From Chthoniobacterales bacterium (lineage in GTDB: Bacteria > Verrucomicrobiota > Verrucomicrobiia > Chthoniobacterales > JACTMZ01): a DNA stretch of 60,406 nucleotides. Every line of letters begins with the position of its first letter. Position 1 is the stretch's first letter. The translations under genes and the position numbers were made by a program. A model generated the notes under the pieces. That model was not told the origin of the DNA. It was given only the letters and a program-made list of their open reading frames with translations, and made no database searches. Location: the NCBI GenBank assembly GCA_014879535.1, contig JACSRX010000029.1, positions 157,476 to 217,881 of the forward strand. The letters are read 5' to 3'. Shown piece after piece: positions 7,645 to 16,260 of this stretch.

Positions 7645-9165
7645 ATGGTGCCACAAGGTGACGGCTTTCCCCGCGCGCCGCGGCATGCCTGGAAGCGGAA
7701 CCCGCTTTTTCGATTCCTCGCATCGCTGCGGCTCGCCGTCATATTGCTCAGCGTGCTCATCATCATGAGCATCATCGGCACCATCGCCGAATCGAAGTTT
7801 GACTCGGACACCGCCCGCATCTGGATCTATGAGGCCCCATGGTTCCACCTGTGGCTGATCCTCCTCACGGCCAACCTCATCTGCAGCACCCTCACCCGCT
7901 GGCCGTGGAAAAAGCACCACACAGGATTCCTCCTCACGCACCTCGGCATCATCCTTGTCTTGATCGGCGCCGTCGTGGGACAGATCTGGGGCGTTGAGGG
8001 CACCATGAGCCTCACGAAAGGAGCCGAACCCGACAACGCTCTGGTGCTGCAAAAGCGCCAGCTGACCATCCGCGATCCGGACGCCAAACAAGCGGTCATG
8101 ATCCAACTCGGGCGTCGCCCGCTCACCGTGCGGAACCGGCGTCCCTTGGAACTCTGGACCACCCCCGGCGGATGGAAGCTCGAGGCGACGGAGAGCTCGA
8201 ACCGGCTGCTTGCCACCTTTCTTCCGGGGGCGGCTCCCGTCGGAACTCCCGCCGCACGCGTTCATCTGCAGAGCAAAAGCACCCGTCAGGACATCGCGCA
8301 ATGGCTCCTTGCCGGCGACCGGGACCACGCGCGGCTCGACCTCGGCCTGATCACCGTGGACATTGCAACGGATGGAGCCCCGCCCCCGATGACGGGCGCC
8401 CCCAACCGTGCCGTCATCACCGCCATGGCCGATGGAACATTGCGCATGGCCCTCTATTCCTCCGGGCGTCTTGTCACCGAGGTCGCGATGCCCAGAGGAC
8501 AGGCCATCCGCACCGGATGGAACGACTGGACCATCGAGGTCGCGGACGTCCTGCCTTCGGCGGCACCGGGCTTCCATTTCGAGCCGCTGCCGGACGACAA
8601 GGAGCCGGCTGCCGGTGAGCAATTGATGGACGGCGTGCTGGTGCGCGCATCCCGCAGCGATCAAACCGTCGAGCAATGGGTCGGAACCGGATGGCGCGTC
8701 AGCATGCCCACCGGAGCGTTGCCGATCGAAGTCTCCTACGGATGGGAAGTCTTCCGCCTTCCGTTCGGCCTTGTTCTTGAAGACTTCACCGTCGAACGCA
8801 ACGAGGGAACCGATGACCCGGCATCCTTCCGCAGCGACCTGGCCATGGTGCTGCCGGACGGACAGGTCGCCGCCAGGGGCTCCTGCTCCATGAACCAGCC
8901 GGCAAACTATCCGCAGGCGTTCTGGCGCTCCATGACCGGTCTGACCTACAAGATTTCCCAGGCCTCATGGAACCCGAACGACCTGAACCACAGTTCCGTG
9001 CAGATCCTGCGGGATCCGGGTTGGCTTGGCAAATGGACAGGCTCGCTCATTATCTGCGCAGGTCTCATCACCATGTTCACCTTCCGCAGGCCGTCCGAAC
9101 CCCGACCGCAACCGTCAAAGCAGCAACCCACACGGCCGGAGCCGGCTCTGGCACGAATCTCATGA
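7645..9165 (+). CDS. cytochrome c biogenesis protein ResB/CcsB-like
   Basis: A 506-residue membrane protein of System II cytochrome c maturation. ResB/CcsB partners CcsA to move haem across the cytoplasmic membrane and attach it to apocytochrome CxxCH sites. Membrane segments are visible at about 24-45 (LAVILLSVLIIMSIIGTI), 70-90, 95-120 and near residue 470 (GKWTGSLIICAGLITMFTF). Between the third and last lies the large periplasmic domain typical of ResB. The last codons overlap the ccsA-like start by 4 bases (ATGA). A good promoter candidate lies immediately upstream. It implies c-type cytochromes and a respiratory role. Confidence 0.88.
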   Translation: MVPQGDGFPRAPRHAWKRNPLFRFLASLRLAVILLSVLIIMSIIGTIAESKFDSDTARIWIYEAPWFHLWLILLTANLICSTLTRWPWKKHHTGFLLTHLGIILVLIGAVVGQIWGVEGTMSLTKGAEPDNALVLQKRQLTIRDPDAKQAVMIQLGRRPLTVRNRRPLELWTTPGGWKLEATESSNRLLATFLPGAAPVGTPAARVHLQSKSTRQDIAQWLLAGDRDHARLDLGLITVDIATDGAPPPMTGAPNRAVITAMADGTLRMALYSSGRLVTEVAMPRGQAIRTGWNDWTIEVADVLPSAAPGFHFEPLPDDKEPAAGEQLMDGVLVRASRSDQTVEQWVGTGWRVSMPTGALPIEVSYGWEVFRLPFGLVLEDFTVERNEGTDDPASFRSDLAMVLPDGQVAARGSCSMNQPANYPQAFWRSMTGLTYKISQASWNPNDLNHSSVQILRDPGWLGKWTGSLIICAGLITMFTFRRPSEPRPQPSKQQPTRPEPALARIS

Positions 9166-10835
9166 GACTCCCCTTGGCAATCCTTCTCGCCGTCTTGCTG
9201 ACTGTTCCGGCGGATGCAGGCACCGACCTTCACCCGTGGGAATCGCTCGTCGTGCAGGACAGCGGACGTCGCAAACCCGTCGGCACATTCGGACACGAGG
9301 TGCTCGTCAAGCTCGCCGGGCGCGATCCGATGACAAACCTTGGGGGAGAGGCGTTCGACGGCAGCGCGTTCGTGTTTTCGATGGTCTTCGCCACGCGCGA
9401 TTGGCGCGATGAGCCCGTCATCCTGGTGGCTTACCGTCCCTTGGTGGAGGCACTCGGCCTCGACCCGACTCGCAAGCGCTTCTCGCCCAAGGAGCTCGCG
9501 CGCACCGCCCAACTGACGGCATTGGCCCAGGAAGCATCGGCTTTGCGGCAGGCCGGGAAGCCGGTGCCACGCATCAACGCCGAAGCCCAGACGGTGCTCG
9601 GCCGCATCCAACTGTTCGATTCGCTCAGCTCCACCTACGCCTTTCTCCTTGCCCCGCCTCCGCCGGGCTCGCCGGACGGCTCGTCATGGCTCTCGATCGA
9701 CCGTCTTGCGGCAGCCTATCCGCCTGAAATGAGCGCCCCCATCCTGCAGGATCTCCGGGCGCTCAATGTGGCCGCCCGCGAGAATGACAACCCGGGCTTT
9801 GCCGAAGCCGCACTCCGGCTCGAGACGAACCTGCGCGCCCTCAACCCCGGCGTGTATCCCGAGGAGCGCATCGTCCAGCGCGAATTGTTCTACAACCGTC
9901 TCCACCCTTTCGACACCGCCATGTGGTTGATGATTCCCGCCGCGCTTCTCCTTGCCGCCGGCAGACGCCTCGGCTGGCGCCGATGGCTGCTGCGCGGAGG
10001 CGTCCTGTTGACCATGGTCTCCTTCGGGTTCATGATCGTGGGGATCACCCTCCGTGCCCTCATCGCCGGCCGCGCGCCGGTGACCAACATGTATGAATCC
10101 GTGGTCTGGGTTGCCATGGGCACCGTGCTCTTCGGGCTGCTCTTTTACGCCGCTTACCGCAGCCGGACCATGCTGCTCAGCGCCCTTCCGGTGAGCTTCC
10201 TCTGCCTGCTCCTGGTTCGCAGTCTTCCGGTGGCGATGCCCAAGCGTCTGGACCCGCTCGTTCCCGTGCTGCGCGACAACTTCTGGCTGACCGTGCACGT
10301 GCTCACGATCACCCTGAGCTACGCCGCATTCGCCCTCGCCCTCGGCTTCGCCCACGTGGTGCTTTGGAAATACATCCGGAACCCGAAAACCGCGGCGGGA
10401 ATGAAGCAACTCCACACATGGCTTTATCGCATGATGTTCGTCGGGCTGATTCTCCTCGCAGCAGGAACGATCCTCGGCGGCGTCTGGGCGAACTACAGCT
10501 GGGGCCGCTTCTGGGGGTGGGATCCCAAGGAAACTTGGGCCCTGATCGCCCTTCTCATGTATGTCGTCGCCATCCACGGAAAAATGGCCGGATGGTGGGG
10601 GGATTTCGGCATCGCCGTTGCCGCCGTCCTGGGGTTCAGCGGCATCATCATGGCTTGGTATGGCGTCAACTATGTCCTCGGCGCCGGCCTGCACAGCTAC
10701 GGCTTCGGTGTCGGGGGGGAAGGCTATGTCCTCGCCTTCCTCGCTGCCGAAGCCGCCTATGTCGGATTTGCCGTTTTCCGGAGGCAACGCGACCTGCACC
10801 AAGTGCGTCTGGAAAAAATGGAGATGGCCCGGTAG
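9162..10835 (+). CDS. ccsA: cytochrome c biogenesis protein CcsA/CcsB-type haem handling protein
   Basis: A 557-residue membrane protein, the partner of the preceding ResB-like protein. The C-terminal half is the conserved CcsA domain with the tryptophan-rich haem-binding motif WGWDPKETWA (about 450) and conserved histidines (LTVHVLTITLSYA, VAIHGKMAG, GLHSYGFG). The N-terminal 250 residues start with a signal-like segment and form an additional periplasmic region, seen in some bacterial CcsA proteins. The start at 9162 was chosen because it overlaps the upstream stop as ATGA and begins a hydrophobic stretch; the frame is open 195 bases further upstream but without similarity. Confidence 0.9.
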   Translation: MRLPLAILLAVLLTVPADAGTDLHPWESLVVQDSGRRKPVGTFGHEVLVKLAGRDPMTNLGGEAFDGSAFVFSMVFATRDWRDEPVILVAYRPLVEALGLDPTRKRFSPKELARTAQLTALAQEASALRQAGKPVPRINAEAQTVLGRIQLFDSLSSTYAFLLAPPPPGSPDGSSWLSIDRLAAAYPPEMSAPILQDLRALNVAARENDNPGFAEAALRLETNLRALNPGVYPEERIVQRELFYNRLHPFDTAMWLMIPAALLLAAGRRLGWRRWLLRGGVLLTMVSFGFMIVGITLRALIAGRAPVTNMYESVVWVAMGTVLFGLLFYAAYRSRTMLLSALPVSFLCLLLVRSLPVAMPKRLDPLVPVLRDNFWLTVHVLTITLSYAAFALALGFAHVVLWKYIRNPKTAAGMKQLHTWLYRMMFVGLILLAAGTILGGVWANYSWGRFWGWDPKETWALIALLMYVVAIHGKMAGWWGDFGIAVAAVLGFSGIIMAWYGVNYVLGAGLHSYGFGVGGEGYVLAFLAAEAAYVGFAVFRRQRDLHQVRLEKMEMAR

Positions 10836-10839
10836 CGGA

Positions 10840-12156
10840 TCAGCTCCGGCACCCGGCGGAAAGCCCCGCCGTTTCCAATATTTCCGCAGCCGCCCGGCGT
10901 CCGCTGGCAATCGCACCATGCACCGTGCCGCTGTGCCCCTCCATGTCGGTCGCTTCCCCCGCGAAGTGAAGCACCCCTCCCAGCGGTGCGGCCAAGGCTT
11001 CCCGGTGCCTCGGCTCGGTCTGTGCCAGCGGGAAACTGTAAAGTCCGCGGATGAAGGGTTCCATCGTCCAATCCGCCACATAGGCCTCCTTGAAATTGCC
11101 GGAAGCCACACGCTCACCGAAGACCCGATCGAGTTCCCCGAGGGCAAACTCCACCAAGTCGATCTCCAGATTGCGCAGGAAATCCGCGCGGGTGCCGCTG
11201 ACGAACGCCGTCAACACATGCGTCCTTCCGCCCCGGCCTTTGCCCGGATTCCAGAACTGCGGCAGAAACGTGTCCGAGTGCAGGAAATACATGTCAGCAG
11301 GCCAGAAACGCTTGCGGAATTTCAGCAGGATCTTCATCCCTCCGTCCATTCCGATGCTTGCCACCGCCTCCCGCTTTTCGGGAGGCAGCGCGGGAACGAA
11401 CTCCGGCCCCCCGTCGCGGAGAACGGCCACTGACCCGGTGAAGATCACCGCGTCGGCCCGCCGTTGCTCGCCGCCGGCGAGCCGCACCACCACCTCCACC
11501 CCGCCCCATTCGATCCGGGCGACGGTTGCGCCGAAACGGATGCGATCCTGCACCACGGCCAGCAGGGGATCCAGCAGCCTCACATACGGCTGGCGCACGG
11601 TGTAGTTTTCCTCCCGCAACTGCCAATTCCTCTCGTATCCGACGAAGCCCCGCATCCCCAGACGGTCCAACGTCGTGCCATGTTCCACCCCCAGGCGCGA
11701 GTCGAGGTAATGCCATGCGTGGCCGGGAACATGCCTTGCCACCAGATATTGCTCCACCGTCCATGCCGGGCCGTCGTAGTGGCTCACATTGGCCACAAAC
11801 TCGAAAGCCTCGCGCAGATCCTCGCCGGCCCGGGCCGCCTCGAGGGAAATCAGCTTTCCATCATAGCGGATGTAATCATGCACCGTCTCATGGCGCAGCA
11901 ATTCCGCACCGGCCTGCCCAACCAACGGCACGAGGCAGTTCTCCAATCCATGAACCTCCTCTGCCCCGAGCTCGATGGGAATGTCCGCGAAGCCCTCGAG
12001 ACTCCGGATTCGTCCTCCGACCCGGTCACTCGCCTCCAAGATCGCCACATCGGCATTTCCAGCGACAAGGCGCTCCGCGGCCGCCAACCCGGCCGCCCCG
12101 GCCCCGATGACGACCACGCGCTTCCGCTTCACAACTCCACCAAACCGCATGTTCAA
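10840..12156 (-). CDS. flavin-dependent amine oxidase family protein
   Basis: A 438-residue FAD enzyme. The N-terminal dinucleotide-binding GAGAAGLAAAERL (about 18-30) leads to the VGGRIRS segment, and the C-terminus closes the FAD site with HFAGEATDMEGHSGTVHGA. This architecture is shared by monoamine, polyamine and other amine oxidases, so the substrate is open. The gene lies at the end of the long minus-strand run, 157 bases beyond the YhcH-family gene, and might or might not belong to the glycan operon. ATG at 12156 and at 12150 are both possible. Convergent with ccsA, 4 bases apart. Confidence 0.85.
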   Translation of the reverse strand: MNMRFGGVVKRKRVVVIGAGAAGLAAAERLVAGNADVAILEASDRVGGRIRSLEGFADIPIELGAEEVHGLENCLVPLVGQAGAELLRHETVHDYIRYDGKLISLEAARAGEDLREAFEFVANVSHYDGPAWTVEQYLVARHVPGHAWHYLDSRLGVEHGTTLDRLGMRGFVGYERNWQLREENYTVRQPYVRLLDPLLAVVQDRIRFGATVARIEWGGVEVVVRLAGGEQRRADAVIFTGSVAVLRDGGPEFVPALPPEKREAVASIGMDGGMKILLKFRKRFWPADMYFLHSDTFLPQFWNPGKGRGGRTHVLTAFVSGTRADFLRNLEIDLVEFALGELDRVFGERVASGNFKEAYVADWTMEPFIRGLYSFPLAQTEPRHREALAAPLGGVLHFAGEATDMEGHSGTVHGAIASGRRAAAEILETAGLSAGCRS

Positions 12157-12292
12157 GCCGTGCGCAATCGCATTCCAGAGGACCGTCTCCCGGGGAGGAA
12201 CTCAGCCGGCCGGAAAACCAGCCAGCCTCCGGCTCCGGTTGTGAGAACGCCTTCTCGGCGCTCTCGAACCGTCAATGCCGTCGTATGGTCAT

Positions 12293-12307
12293 CCCCGCGA
12301 AGCGGGG
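12293..12307. repeat. short very stable palindrome
   Basis: CCCCGC, loop GAA, GCGGGG. The core GCGAAGC is known to form an unusually stable DNA mini-hairpin. There is no T-run on either side, so it does not look like an intrinsic terminator. It is the only structured element noticed in the 157 bases between the amine oxidase and the YhcH-family gene and may be a REP-like unit. Confidence 0.5.
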
Positions 12308-12313
12308 CGAATC

Positions 12314-12787
12314 TCAAACCACAAGGAGGGACTTGTGGATCTTGGCGATCACCTTGCGCACCTGGCTGCTGGACCCGTCGGCTACCAGCGGCTTGTGCGC
12401 ATCCTCGGGAAAAAGGAACACAAACAAACCGTCGGTCATTGTCAGCAGGGCGTCGGCCGGCGCCGGCGCGTAAAACTGGAAGTCCGTCGAGGCATCGTAG
12501 GGCACATTGGCCGTGAGCTTGGCCGCCGGCGTCCACTCGATGATCTCGCCGCCGCCGATGATGTATTGAAGGTCGATGTATTCGCGGTGCGTTTCCCAGC
12601 GGAAAGCATCCCGTCCGCCGGTGTCCTGGAGCAATGTCTTTGCAAACAGCTTGTCGCCGGCAAAATCAATCTTGGCCCCCGGTTCGACGTCCCGGCAATT
12701 CTGCAGCCAGTCGAACAAAGGCGCGGGATCAACGCCCCGGAAAAGCGGCGCGTAATGACGGAGGTTGGCGTGGGTGTCGAGGATCAT
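12314..12787 (-). CDS. YhcH/YjgK/YiaL family protein
   Basis: A 157-residue cupin-like protein. The family (including the beta subunit of the E. coli Ebg beta-galactosidase) is small and metal-binding, and is thought to act on sugars, for example as an anomerase. Visible features are EThREYIDLQYIIGG-type His and Glu residues (about 65-80) and FPEDAHKPL (about 130), where the second His and acidic ligand lie. It lies 42 bases after the SxtJ-like gene in the same direction and could be the last gene of the glycan operon. Its substrate is unknown. Confidence 0.85.
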   Translation of the reverse strand: MILDTHANLRHYAPLFRGVDPAPLFDWLQNCRDVEPGAKIDFAGDKLFAKTLLQDTGGRDAFRWETHREYIDLQYIIGGGEIIEWTPAAKLTANVPYDASTDFQFYAPAPADALLTMTDGLFVFLFPEDAHKPLVADGSSSQVRKVIAKIHKSLLVV

Positions 12788-12829
12788 AGGCCACCAAGAG
12801 TGAATGAGGGAAACTGCTGCGACAAGGCC

Positions 12830-13249
12830 TCAAAATTGGCGCTCCGGATTGCTCCGCGGCACCGTCCCCAATTTCTGCCAATAAGTGGCGGATCCACGGG
12901 AGCGAAGCTGCAACCGGTCGCGCCCGAACATCCTGGCCCCCAACGCCAATGGCGTCACCACCAGATAAAAAACCGCCGCAAGCGCCGTGAAACCGATCAC
13001 CGAGGACACGATGTAAACGAACCCCATCCATGCCCAATACGCCGGCAACCCGAGCTTTGTGCCGGTGATTCCGGTGAGAAACGCCACCGCGCCGAACCCC
13101 CAAAGAAACCGGGCGAAACCCCTCCCCCCCGCGAAGATCCCCCAATCGACGAAATAGAAAAGCGAACCCATCGCACCCAAAGCCAGCGCAAGGATCCAAG
13201 CCCACCGCCTCATTTCCGGCGGCGTCGGATGCCAGTTGATCTTCGTCAT
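12830..13249 (-). CDS. SxtJ-like small membrane protein
   Basis: A 139-residue protein with three to four hydrophobic segments (about 16-40, 45-62, 68-105) and a short polar C-terminus. It resembles the SxtJ family, which is found beside NodU/CmcH-type carbamoyltransferases including SxtI of saxitoxin clusters. No biochemical function is established. Here it follows the carbamoyltransferase and a DUF5989 microprotein, all on one strand with gaps of about 35 bases, which is the family's usual neighbourhood. It may anchor or assist carbamoyl transfer at the membrane (inference). Confidence 0.7.
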   Translation of the reverse strand: MTKINWHPTPPEMRRWAWILALALGAMGSLFYFVDWGIFAGGRGFARFLWGFGAVAFLTGITGTKLGLPAYWAWMGFVYIVSSVIGFTALAAVFYLVVTPLALGARMFGRDRLQLRSRGSATYWQKLGTVPRSNPERQF

Positions 13250-13285
13250 CGTTTCGGAATTCGCGCCCCCAAGGACCGCCTCCCG

Positions 13286-13441
13286 TCAAAACAGCGTGTA
13301 AATGAAGGGCGCCGCCTTGGTGCCCCCCAAGAGAATCAAGATCCCGACCAGAAGCAGCACGATGATGATCGGCGCAAGCAGATAGGCCTTGTTCGATCGG
13401 ATGAAATCGAACAACTCGGCGAGAAAGGACCTGCGGCGCAT
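13286..13441 (-). CDS. DUF5989 family (SxtK-like) membrane microprotein
   Basis: A 51-residue protein starting MRRRSFLAEL with one strong membrane helix (about 21-40) and a short glycine-rich tail ending in YTLF. DUF5989 proteins of this size sit next to carbamoyltransferases, as SxtK does in saxitoxin clusters. The ATG at 13441 lies 34 bases downstream of the carbamoyltransferase stop. The frame is open further upstream, but that part lies over the carbamoyltransferase end and shows no similarity. Function is unknown. Confidence 0.72.
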   Translation of the reverse strand: MRRRSFLAELFDFIRSNKAYLLAPIIIVLLLVGILILLGGTKAAPFIYTLF

Positions 13442-13475
13442 GGCAACGGGATTCTGGACCTCCCGGGCTCCCGGT

Positions 13476-15293
13476 TCAATCCGGATGGAAGCCCCGCCTG
13501 TATTCCGCCGCCCCCGCCATCGGAGGCTGGTCGGCCTTGAACAGGATGCAGTCCTCCGCCACGAGGACATCCATGTCGGTGAACATGAAACACCGGTAGG
13601 CATCCGCGGGACTGTGCACAATCGGTTCGCCGCGGATATTGAAGCTCGTGTTGACGAGGACCGGGCAACCGGTCAATTCCCCGAACGCCTGCAGGATGGC
13701 ATGAAAGCGCGGCGAATCGCCACGGCGGACCGTCTGGATGCGCGCCGAGCCATCCACATGGGTCACCGCCGGCAACTCGCCCCGCACGGATTTCAGCTTG
13801 TCGAGGCCCTGCAATGCCTCCGCCCCGTCCGATGGCGGCAGCCGCCCCCCGCGCACCGGGGCCACAAGAAGCATGTAGGGACTCTCCTGCTCCAACTCGA
13901 AATAGTCCCCCTGCCTCCCGGAAAGAACCGCGGGCGCGAAGGGCCGGAAGGACTCGCGGAACTTGATGGCGAGATTCATGCGTCGCTGCATGTCCTGTCG
14001 CCGGGGATCCCCGAGCAACGATCGCTGTCCGAGGGCTCTCGGACCGAATTCCGCACGCCCCGCGAAATGCCCGACAATCTTCCCGGCAGCGATCTCCCCG
14101 GCCACCATCCGCGCGAGTTCCCCCTGGGACCGGCAAATGCGATAGACCGCACCAAGACGGTCGAAAGCCTCGCACACTTCCTGCGATGAGAAGGACGGCC
14201 CCAGACACGAACCGTGCTGCGCATCGGGACGGCGAGGCGTCCTTGGATTGCCGAGGTGATGGAACCAATGGTGAAGCGCCGCACCCAATGCCCCGCCGGC
14301 ATCACCCGCGGCAGGCTGGATCCACAACCCGTCAAAACCGCTCTCGCGAAGAAGACGCCCGTTGGCCACGCAGTTGAGCGCGACACCGCCGGCCAGACAG
14401 AGGTTGTTCAATCCCGTCTCGCGGCGGACGTGGGCCGCCAAGCGGAGCACGATCTCCTCCGTCACCAGTTGGACGCTCGCCGCGAGATCCATGTGGCGCT
14501 GGGTGATGGGGTCGTCCGGACGGCGGGGCGCCCCCCCGAAAAGCCGGTGGAAACGCCCGTTCGTCATGGTCAATCCCGGACCATAGTTGAAATACCGCTG
14601 GTCAAGCCGGAACGACCCGTCGTCCCGGACGTCGAGCAGATGTTCGCGGATCAGTCCCGCGAAACACGGCTCCCCATACGGAGCCAGCCCCATGAGCTTG
14701 TATTCCCCGGAGTTGACACGGAACCCGCAATAATGGGTGAACGCGCTGTAAAGCAGCCCGAGGGAATGCGGGAAACGGATTTCCTGCCGGAGTTCGACGC
14801 GATTTCCCCGCCCGACTCCCCAGCTTGTCGTCGTCCACTCGCCCACCCCGTCCATCGTCAGGATGGCCGCCTCCTCGAAGGGACTCGGGAGAAAGGCGCT
14901 CGCCGCATGGGATTCGTGGTGCGTGGTGAAAAACATCGGCCCCGAGTAATCCCCCAACCCCTTGTCGATCTCGCGTGGAATATGCAGTTTTTTCTGCAGC
15001 CACACGGGCATCGCACGCAGGAAGGAAAGCAATCCGCGCGGCGCAAAAGCCACATACGTCTCCAGCAACCGCTCGAACTTCAGGAGCGGCTTTTCATAGA
15101 ACACAACCGCATCGAGACCGGAGGCCGCGATCCCGGCTTCCCTCATGCAGTAGGCCGCCGCGTTCTCCGGGAAGCGATCGTCGTGCTTCTTCCGCGTGAA
15201 GCGCTCTTCCTGCGCCGCCGCCACAACCTCGCCGTCGCGGACAAGCGCCGCAGCACTGTCATGATAAAATGCGGAAATTCCCAGGATGTTCAT
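13476..15293 (-). CDS. NodU/CmcH-type O-carbamoyltransferase
   Basis: A 605-residue enzyme that transfers a carbamoyl group from carbamoyl phosphate through a carbamoyl-adenylate to a hydroxyl, here probably on a sugar. The N-terminal domain starts MNILGISAFYHDSAA and contains HHESHAASAF (about 130) and GEYKLMGLAPYG; LAGGVALNCVANG and FGPRALGQRSLLGDP belong to the ATP and YrdC-like part; VNTSFNIRGEPIVHS is near the C-terminus. The start at 15293 places MNILGIS at the N-terminus as in the family. The DUF5989 and SxtJ-like genes follow directly. A long inverted repeat separates it from rmlA upstream. Confidence 0.92.
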   Translation of the reverse strand: MNILGISAFYHDSAAALVRDGEVVAAAQEERFTRKKHDDRFPENAAAYCMREAGIAASGLDAVVFYEKPLLKFERLLETYVAFAPRGLLSFLRAMPVWLQKKLHIPREIDKGLGDYSGPMFFTTHHESHAASAFLPSPFEEAAILTMDGVGEWTTTSWGVGRGNRVELRQEIRFPHSLGLLYSAFTHYCGFRVNSGEYKLMGLAPYGEPCFAGLIREHLLDVRDDGSFRLDQRYFNYGPGLTMTNGRFHRLFGGAPRRPDDPITQRHMDLAASVQLVTEEIVLRLAAHVRRETGLNNLCLAGGVALNCVANGRLLRESGFDGLWIQPAAGDAGGALGAALHHWFHHLGNPRTPRRPDAQHGSCLGPSFSSQEVCEAFDRLGAVYRICRSQGELARMVAGEIAAGKIVGHFAGRAEFGPRALGQRSLLGDPRRQDMQRRMNLAIKFRESFRPFAPAVLSGRQGDYFELEQESPYMLLVAPVRGGRLPPSDGAEALQGLDKLKSVRGELPAVTHVDGSARIQTVRRGDSPRFHAILQAFGELTGCPVLVNTSFNIRGEPIVHSPADAYRCFMFTDMDVLVAEDCILFKADQPPMAGAAEYRRGFHPD

Positions 15294-15303
15294 GGAAAAA
15301 GAA

Positions 15304-15379
15304 AACCGCGGAGAACACGGAGACGGCAGAGATCGGCGGGTTTCATGCCTCCTCTGCGGGCTCCGCGCCCTCCGCGGTT
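15304..15379. repeat. long imperfect inverted repeat (REP-like hairpin)
   Basis: The left arm begins AACCGCGGAGAACACGGAG at 15304 and the right arm ends CTCCGCGCCCTCCGCGGTT at 15379. The outer 19 positions pair at 16, and an inner block GCAGAG/CTCTGC extends the stem. It fills the 91-base gap between rmlA and the carbamoyltransferase. The sequence type (CGCGGAG repeats with mirrored CTCCGCG) resembles intergenic repeats scattered in some Verrucomicrobiota genomes. It could modulate read-through or protect the upstream mRNA; no T-run follows it. Confidence 0.75.
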
Positions 15380-15384
15380 CCGGA

Positions 15385-16257
15385 TCAGTCCGCGATCCTG
15401 CGGAGATATTCGCCGTAGCCGGACTTCCCGAGGCTGGCCGCCGTGGCCCGCAACTCATCCTTGGTCAGCCACCCTTGATGGAGCGCGATTTCCTCCAGAC
15501 AAGCGATCATGAGGCCCTGCCGCGATTGGATGGCATGCACGAAAGAACCCGCATCAAGCAGCGATTCCGCGGTGCCGGTGTCCAGCCATGCCGTCCCGCG
15601 TCCCAGTTTTTCCGCCCGCAGACTGCCTTCCGCGAGATAACAACGCGCCAAATCCAGAATTTCCGTCTCCCCCCGCTCCGAAGGTTTGAGAGCCGCGGCA
15701 AACCGCGGTGCCCGTTCGTCGAAAAAATAGATGCCCGGCACCGCATAGCCCGACCTCGGATGAGGCGGTTTTTCCTCAAGCGAGAGGACGGCGCCTTGGT
15801 CATCGATCTCGATGACCCCGTAGGCCCTCACATCAGCCACATGGTAGGCGAAGAGGGTGGCCCCACCGGAGCCAGCGGCCGCCCTGATGGTCTCGCCAAG
15901 CCGTGCGCCGTAAAAGAGGTTGTCGCCCAAGACGAGGCAGGAGGGCGCTCCGGCAAGAAAGTCCTCGGCAATGGTGAACGCCTGAGGCAACCCGTCAGGA
16001 CTTGGTTGCTCGGCGTAGCTCAGTTCCAAACCGAAGGCCGAGCCGTCGCCAAGCAACTCACGGAACCGCGGCAAATCCCTCGGCGTGGAAATGACCAGGA
16101 TTTCCCGCATCCCGCCGAGCATCAGCACGGACAGCGGGTAATAAATCATCGGCTTGTCGAACACCGGAAGCAGTTGCTTCGAGATCGAGGAGGTGCACGG
16201 GTGCAGCCTGGTGCCGCTGCCACCGGCCAAAACGATGCCTTTGCGGGGAGTTTTCAT
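15385..16257 (-). CDS. rmlA: glucose-1-phosphate thymidylyltransferase RmlA
   Basis: RmlA makes dTDP-glucose from glucose-1-phosphate and dTTP, the entry to dTDP-6-deoxysugars. The 290-residue length is standard. GIVLAGGSGTRLHP (about 7-20), SKQLLPVFDKPMIYYPLS, LGDNLFYG (about 108-115) and EEKPPHPRSGYAVPGIYFF are all in place. It lies in the glycan operon downstream of rmlB with a small FmdB-like gene between. RmlC and RmlD are not seen, so the product may feed other SDRs in the locus instead of dTDP-rhamnose. Confidence 0.96.
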   Translation of the reverse strand: MKTPRKGIVLAGGSGTRLHPCTSSISKQLLPVFDKPMIYYPLSVLMLGGMREILVISTPRDLPRFRELLGDGSAFGLELSYAEQPSPDGLPQAFTIAEDFLAGAPSCLVLGDNLFYGARLGETIRAAAGSGGATLFAYHVADVRAYGVIEIDDQGAVLSLEEKPPHPRSGYAVPGIYFFDERAPRFAAALKPSERGETEILDLARCYLAEGSLRAEKLGRGTAWLDTGTAESLLDAGSFVHAIQSRQGLMIACLEEIALHQGWLTKDELRATAASLGKSGYGEYLRRIAD

Positions 16258-16260
16258 GGA

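Noticed and set aside
8967-9161. Upstream extension of the CcsA-like protein
   Set aside because: Overlaps the end of the ResB-like gene in another frame; ATG at 9162 overlaps its stop as ATGA and begins a signal-like segment.
12293-12307. Intrinsic terminator at the end of the glycan operon
   Set aside because: The stem is stable but no T-run follows on either strand.
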